Shown here: piece after piece, positions 61,956-64,000 of the stretch | Position numbering within the stretch: position 1 is the stretch's first letter | How the letters are laid out: the number at the start of each line of letters is the position of its first letter | Origin: Pseudarthrobacter enclensis | GTDB lineage: Bacteria; Actinomycetota; Actinomycetes; Actinomycetales; Micrococcaceae | Reading direction: 5' to 3' | Length of the DNA stretch: 64,000 bases | Assembly: GCF_001457025.1 (NCBI RefSeq) | Contig: NZ_KQ758602.1 | Span: 124,001-188,000 of the forward strand | Position numbers and translations under genes: made by a program | Notes under the pieces: generated by a model | Database searches by the model: none | The model's input: the letters and a program-made list of their open reading frames with translations, nothing else | What the model was told of the DNA's origin: nothing

Positions 61956-62957
61956 TCAGGCGCCCCAGCGGAGGGCAGCGGTGTGGACAGGAGCATCCCA
62001 CAGGCCGGTCAGCTCGTCATCCAGTCGGAGGACGGAGATGGAGCAGCCCTGCATTTCCAGCGCGGTGATGTAGTTGCCCACCAGGGAGCGCTCCACCGTG
62101 GCGCCGTTGTCCGCGAGGACCTGCGCCGCGCGCCGGTAGACGATGTAGAGCTCACTGAGGGGCGTACCACCCATGCCGTTGACGAAGAGCAGCACTTTGT
62201 CGCCGGAGCCGATCTTCAGGTCTGCCAGGACCGGTTCAAGGAGGCGGTCGGTGATGCCGTCGGCGTTCTCCAGGGGAATGCGGTGGCGTCCGGGTTCCCC
62301 GTGGATGCCGATCCCGATCTCGATCTCGTCGTCAGCCAGGTCGAAGCTTGGGGAGCCGGCGTGCGGCACCGTACAGGCGGACAGTGCCACGCCCATGGTC
62401 CTGACGTTGGCGTTGACCCGTTCGCCGATGGCGGCCACGGCGTCCAGGTCGTCACCGCGCTCAGCGGCGGCACCGGCAATCTTTTCCACCAGTACCGTGC
62501 CGCCCACACCACGGCGTCCTGCGGTGTAGAGAGAGTCCTCCACGGCAACGTCGTCGTTGACCAGGACGGTCCGAACGCTGACGCCTTCGGCTTCGGCAAG
62601 TTCGGCCGCTGTCTCGAAGTTCAGCACGTCACCGGTGTAGTTCTTGACGATATGGACGACGCCGGCGCCGGAGTTCACGGCGAGGGTCGCCGGGAGGATC
62701 TGGTCCGGCGTGGGCGAGGTGAACACCGCCCCCGGCACGGCGGCGTCGAGCATTCCGAATCCGACGTAGCCGGCGTGCAGGGGTTCGTGCCCGCTGCCTC
62801 CGCCCGAGACCAGGCCCACTTTGCCGCTAACCGGCGCGTCCTTGCGCGTAATGTACGTGGGATCTTCGTTGATCGTGACGAGGTCTGCGTGGGCCTGCCC
62901 GAAGCCCTGCACGGATTCCGTGACAACGGACCTGGGATCGTTAATGAGTTTCTTCAT
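61956..62957 (-). CDS. dhaK: DHA kinase substrate-binding subunit DhaK
   Basis: From the ATG at 62957 (AGGAG upstream) the protein has 333 residues. It has [19 protein letters not shown] near 49-66 and GIGIHGEPG, whose His binds dihydroxyacetone covalently. It is the first gene of dhaKLM, the PEP-dependent dihydroxyacetone kinase of the cytosol. Longer starts up to 63131 would cross a terminator hairpin, so they are rejected. Confidence 0.94.
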   Translation of the reverse strand: MKKLINDPRSVVTESVQGFGQAHADLVTINEDPTYITRKDAPVSGKVGLVSGGGSGHEPLHAGYVGFGMLDAAVPGAVFTSPTPDQILPATLAVNSGAGVVHIVKNYTGDVLNFETAAELAEAEGVSVRTVLVNDDVAVEDSLYTAGRRGVGGTVLVEKIAGAAAERGDDLDAVAAIGERVNANVRTMGVALSACTVPHAGSPSFDLADDEIEIGIGIHGEPGRHRIPLENADGITDRLLEPVLADLKIGSGDKVLLFVNGMGGTPLSELYIVYRRAAQVLADNGATVERSLVGNYITALEMQGCSISVLRLDDELTGLWDAPVHTAALRWGA

Positions 62958-63057
62958 GGCGGTGCTCCTGGCTGTGCTGTGCTCCTGGAGGATGACAATC
63001 CCGACCCTACTACCGGCAAATGGGCCTGCGATAGGGTCCGGCCTGGCCCGGGCACAG

Positions 63058-63089
63058 AAAAGGGACAGCCCCCAATGACTGTCCCTTTT
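63058..63089 (-). terminator. Terminator between argA and dhaK
   Basis: AAAAGGGACAG (63058-63068) and CTGTCCCTTTT (63079-63089) form a perfect 11-bp stem with a 10-base loop. The outer A/U pairs supply the U-run on the minus strand. It lies 115 bases after the argA stop and 100 bases upstream of dhaK. Confidence 0.75.
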
Positions 63090-63203
63090 CCTGGGCCCCC
63101 CAACCCGGCCGGAACCCAGTTTATCCATCAATTCGAGTAAAAGGAAGTGCAGGTGGAAGGGCAGTTTGCACTCTGCTGATGCTGTTGGCGCGGGGCCAGG
63201 CTC

Positions 63204-63713
63204 CTACAGGGAGCGGATCATCCTGGTGTTGCCCAGAGTGTTGGGCTTGACGCGGGCAAGGTCCAGGAACTCCGCCACGCCTTCATCATGGGAGCGCAGG
63301 AGCTCGGAATAGACCACCGGGTCCACGGCGGACTGGTCCGCCATCACTTCGAAGCCGTGGCGTTTGAAGAAATCGACTTCGAAGGTCAGGCAGAAGACCC
63401 GGGCCACCCCGAGGGCCCGGGCCTGCTCCAGCAGCTTTTCCACCAGGACATGCCCCACTCCCCTGCCCCGCCAGTCGGAGGCCGCCGCCAGGGTGCGGAC
63501 CTCGGCGAGGTCCTCCCACATGACGTGCAGCGCGCCGCAGCCGATGACCTCACCGGCGTCCGATTCGGCGATCAGGAATTCCTGGAGGCTTTCGTAGTAG
63601 GCAACGGTTTCCTTCGCCATCAGGATCCGCTCCTCGGCCAGGGGCTCCACCAGCCTCTTGATGGCGGGGACGTCGGTGGTGCGTGCTGGGCGTATCTGGA
63701 AGGAATCGGTCAC
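63204..63713 (-). CDS. argA: N-acetylglutamate synthase, Rv2747-type ArgA
   Basis: From the GTG at 63713 the protein has 169 residues and is a single GNAT domain. It closely follows the mycobacterial short ArgA: VPAIKRLVEPLAEERIL, VIGCGALHVMWEDLAEVRTLA, the acetyl-CoA loop RGRGVGHVLV, and the ending VAEFLDLARVKPNTLGNTRM. It acetylates glutamate for arginine synthesis. No other arg gene lies in the window. The gene downstream is dhaK beyond a terminator. Confidence 0.88.
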   Translation of the reverse strand: MTDSFQIRPARTTDVPAIKRLVEPLAEERILMAKETVAYYESLQEFLIAESDAGEVIGCGALHVMWEDLAEVRTLAAASDWRGRGVGHVLVEKLLEQARALGVARVFCLTFEVDFFKRHGFEVMADQSAVDPVVYSELLRSHDEGVAEFLDLARVKPNTLGNTRMIRSL

Positions 63714-63807
63714 GGATTCAATCCTACGAGGCCAGGGAGCCAGTGGGGATGCAGGAGCAGGCGCCGGCAAATGCCTCGGCCGACGGCGCCGGGCCGAGCC
63801 GACTGAT

Positions 63808-64000
63808 TCAGCGGCCCAGTTCGGGCGGCAGCTCCACCTCCTGGCCCAGGACGTTCTTTGCCAGGAACCACTCCACCACGCGGTACCAGACTTTGGCGTG
63901 CTGCGGCTGCAGGATCCAGTGGTTCTCATCCGGGAAGTAGAGGAAGCGGTGGGGAGTCTGCCCGTCCTGGTCGGCGGGGAGCCTGGACTTGGACAGCAGC
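63808..64000 (-). CDS. S9-type prolyl oligopeptidase/alpha-beta hydrolase, C-terminal end
   Basis: Only the last 64 codons are in the window. They contain PHRFLYFPDENHWI, where the His is the catalytic residue of S9 peptidases (the usual FPDEGHWI pattern), and the ending VWYRVVEWFLAKNVLG. The body of the protein lies beyond 64000. It could be a dipeptidyl aminopeptidase/acylaminoacyl-peptidase. Confidence 0.8.
   Translation of the reverse strand, partial: LLSKSRLPADQDGQTPHRFLYFPDENHWILQPQHAKVWYRVVEWFLAKNVLGQEVELPPELGR

Overview
The window is high-GC actinobacterial DNA, most likely from Arthrobacter, Pseudarthrobacter or a close relative in the Micrococcaceae. The evidence is strongly GC-ending codons, frequent GTG starts, and a set of actinobacterial gene types: two GAF-ANTAR regulators, a SigK/RskA pair, a DisA cyclase, an ArgA of the mycobacterial Rv2747 type, a DhaM-HPr fusion and a NicT nickel permease. 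Genes are dense and look chromosomal. I see no phage, transposase, CRISPR array or rRNA. One tRNA (Lys, UUU) is present.

Left third (1-31 kb): a truncated nucleoside hydrolase, an ANTAR regulator and an esterase lead into a sugar-catabolic island (4-11 kb). This island holds an RpiB-type isomerase, a DAK1-DAK2 ketose kinase, an SDR dehydrogenase, a TIM-barrel isomerase/epimerase, an MHS-type permease, a FadR-type GntR regulator and a hexapeptide-repeat protein. The parts fit tetritol/erythrulose breakdown, and five copies of one operator motif tie the right half of the island to the GntR regulator. Next is a complete urease operon read leftwards (ureABCEFGD, then a nickel permease; 11-17.4 kb), whose two large intercistronic gaps each hold a copy of one hairpin repeat in opposite orientation. 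Then come an isochorismatase-like hydrolase, a LacI regulator, a HhH-GPD protein, a GH51 arabinofuranosidase, a second ANTAR protein, a DHFR-like reductase and an envelope module (DUF4397 surface protein, class F sortase, SigK-type sigma factor, RskA-type anti-sigma factor). A LacI regulator divergent from an SGNH hydrolase and the tRNA close this part.

Middle (30-46 kb): a candidate structured small RNA ending in a terminator, then a DUF47-PiT phosphate transporter pair and the high-affinity pstSCAB operon with PHO-box-like repeats. After these come a FUSC protein, radA, a NUDIX hydrolase and small unknowns, then a leftward tripartite tricarboxylate transporter operon (tctCBA plus a universal stress protein).

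Right third (45.7-64 kb): a LysR regulator divergent from tct is followed by kdgD, a ketoglutarate-semialdehyde dehydrogenase, gudD and an MFS permease, which form the D-glucarate route to 2-oxoglutarate. The tct and kdgD promoters share an almost identical operator, spacing and core promoter, so the LysR protein probably controls both. The window ends with a ketosynthase-prfC pair, a 2H phosphoesterase, disA, mutY, small envelope proteins, a PTS-type dhaKLM operon, argA and the C-terminus of an S9-type peptidase.

No single block is an obviously new defence or biosynthetic system. The most novel-looking signals are regulatory or RNA-level: the urease hairpin pair, the candidate small RNA, the twin LysR promoters and the GntR operator set.
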